Part shown: positions 63,217-64,000 of the stretch, piece after piece | Layout of the letters: the number at the start of each line of letters is the position of its first letter | How positions within the stretch are numbered: the first letter of the stretch is position 1 | NCBI GenBank assembly: GCA_964555935.1 | Contig: CAZKUN010000005.1 | Coordinates: 34,406 to 98,405, forward strand | Source: CAZKUN01 sp964555935 | GTDB lineage: Bacteria > Armatimonadota > Zipacnadia > Zipacnadales > VGFC01 | Direction of reading: 5' to 3' | DNA: 64,000 nt | Made by a program: the position numbers and the translations under genes | The notes under the pieces: model-generated | Seen by the model: only the letters and a program-made list of their open reading frames with translations | The model's database searches: none | Told to the model about the DNA's origin: nothing

Positions 63217-63429
63217 CTAGACCTCGTCGCGTCGCGGCCCGGGTATCGGCGCCGCGACGGTCAACTCAATGCCCTCGTCGGTAACGCGCTCGCGGATGAC
63301 GCGGGGCAGCGCATCGCTTGACCCCATGCCGGTCGGTCCCGTGGCGATCACCCGTGATACGGTCTGACCCACAGCCTCGATCGCTTCAGTCGCCTCCGGC
63401 AGTGGCAGGGCAATCAGGCTGCGGTCCAC
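63217..63429 (-). CDS. 70-residue protein between frr and the DUF123 gene
   Basis: Begins with a GTG at 63429. A GGAGGT ribosome site, formed by the last codons of frr, lies 7 bases upstream, and the stop abuts the next start, so packing strongly supports translation. The peptide (ATEAIEAVGQTVSRVIATG, then RVIRERVTDEGIELTVAAPIPG) has a predicted helix then strand and no cysteine or signal. No family is recognised. Confidence 0.55.
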   Translation of the reverse strand: MDRSLIALPLPEATEAIEAVGQTVSRVIATGPTGMGSSDALPRVIRERVTDEGIELTVAAPIPGPRRDEV

Positions 63430-63432
63430 GGG

Positions 63433-63987
63433 TTAGACCTCCATGATCTCTTCGCGCTTGGCCTCCACGACTCCGTCAATCTTCTTGATCATGTCGTCGG
63501 TGGCCTGCTGCACTTCCTTCTCACCGATCCGCACCTCGTCCTCGCTCAAGCCGTCGTTCTTCTCCATCGACTTGATGCCGTCGATCCCCTCGCGGCGGAT
63601 GCCCCGGATCGCGACCTTCGCATCCTCGCCAGCCTGGTCGACGCGCTTGGTGAGTTCCTTGCGACCCTCCTCGGTCGGGGCCGGGATCTCGATGCGGATG
63701 ATGTTGCCGTCGTCCGATGGGTTCAGACCGAGGTCTGAGGTCAGGATGGCTTTCTTGATCTTGGGCACGAGGGTCTTGTCCCAAGGCGTGATCGTCAGGA
63801 AACGCGGCTCTGGAACAGCAACAGTCGCTGCCTGGTTGATCGGCGTGTCCGTGCCATAGTAGTCCACGGAGATGCCTTCCAGCAGGGCAGGCGTCGCCCG
63901 TCCGGCGCGAATCCTGGCCAGCTCGCCCTCGGTGCGTTCGAGCCTGGCATCCATCTTCTCTCTCATATTAGCGATGAGTTTGTCCAT
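63433..63987 (-). CDS. frr: ribosome recycling factor
   Basis: 184 residues, full length. Signatures: MDKLIANMREKMDARLERT at the start, LARIRAGRATPALLEGISVDYYG, NQAATVAVPEPRFLTITPWDK, LGLNPSDDGNIIRIEIPAPTEEGRKELTK, and the long C-terminal helix EVQQATDDMIKKID. Frr, with EF-G, splits the post-termination ribosome. It heads the minus-strand cluster leading to uppS; pyrH would be expected just beyond the window edge. Confidence 0.97.
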   Translation of the reverse strand: MDKLIANMREKMDARLERTEGELARIRAGRATPALLEGISVDYYGTDTPINQAATVAVPEPRFLTITPWDKTLVPKIKKAILTSDLGLNPSDDGNIIRIEIPAPTEEGRKELTKRVDQAGEDAKVAIRGIRREGIDGIKSMEKNDGLSEDEVRIGEKEVQQATDDMIKKIDGVVEAKREEIMEV

Positions 63988-64000
63988 ATCAGGCGCCCCT

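Overview
This is a 64 kb, high-GC, densely coded bacterial contig with one 10-base N gap, so probably a metagenome-assembled genome. The gene content points to an uncultured diderm. It has LptA/OstA-like and LptC-like lipopolysaccharide-transport proteins, lipoproteins with clear lipoboxes and a large outer-membrane beta-barrel, but also CsaB plus a DUF5693-type protein, a pair usually seen in bacteria with S-layers or secondary cell-wall polymers. Together with heparinase-like, GH43-like, sulfatase and UroD-like genes this fits Armatimonadota or a neighbouring lineage (Planctomycetota, Hydrogenedentota and Poribacteria are alternatives). No rRNA or tRNA was seen, so the phylum is inference only.

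Layout. 1-6.8 kb: an M20 peptidase cut by the window edge, a receiver-GGDEF diguanylate cyclase, a secreted heparinase II/III-like lyase, a nitroreductase, a zinc-ribbon membrane protein and a GNAT acetyltransferase. 6.8-10.9 kb: a candidate defence locus, with a translationally coupled QatB-like/QatC-like pair, a divergent SEC-C/HTH protein and two paralogous zinc-ribbon membrane proteins; no QatA ATPase or QatD nuclease is nearby. 10.9-20.5 kb: an M20 peptidase, a secreted glycosidase-like protein, a bacterial XPB helicase with its helicase-associated partner and a small related ORF, and an alpha/beta hydrolase. 20.5-23.9 kb: palindromic repeats that end a truncated gene, a Gly-rich membrane protein, a lipoprotein and a sulfatase.

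23.9-27 kb is a compact restriction-modification module: an HNH nuclease faces a C5-cytosine methyltransferase that is coupled to a MutY/Mig-type glycosylase whose active-site tyrosine predicts G:T mismatch (thymine) repair. 27.4-35.6 kb carries two giant secreted proteases (M6 and S8) with a shared C-terminal module and an Ig-like lipoprotein; a terminator-like hairpin lies inside the S8 signal-peptide coding region. 35.7-45.5 kb is metabolic: a 39-residue membrane peptide, a polytopic membrane protein, a GH43-like enzyme, divergent UroD-like proteins, glycogen phosphorylase, an acyl-carrier-protein-like protein that lacks its phosphopantetheine serine, and an arylsulfatase.

45.5-59.3 kb is one long minus-strand envelope cluster (DUF5693, csaB, beta-barrel, FlgD-tailed secreted protein, three regulatory-domain or barrel-domain lipoproteins, LptC, LptA). 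59.4-64 kb holds a 5'-nucleotidase C-terminal-domain protein, prfB with a visible +1 programmed frameshift, a secreted protein, and the frr - small ORF - DUF123 - uppS cluster, which resembles the canonical frr-uppS operon with two insertions.
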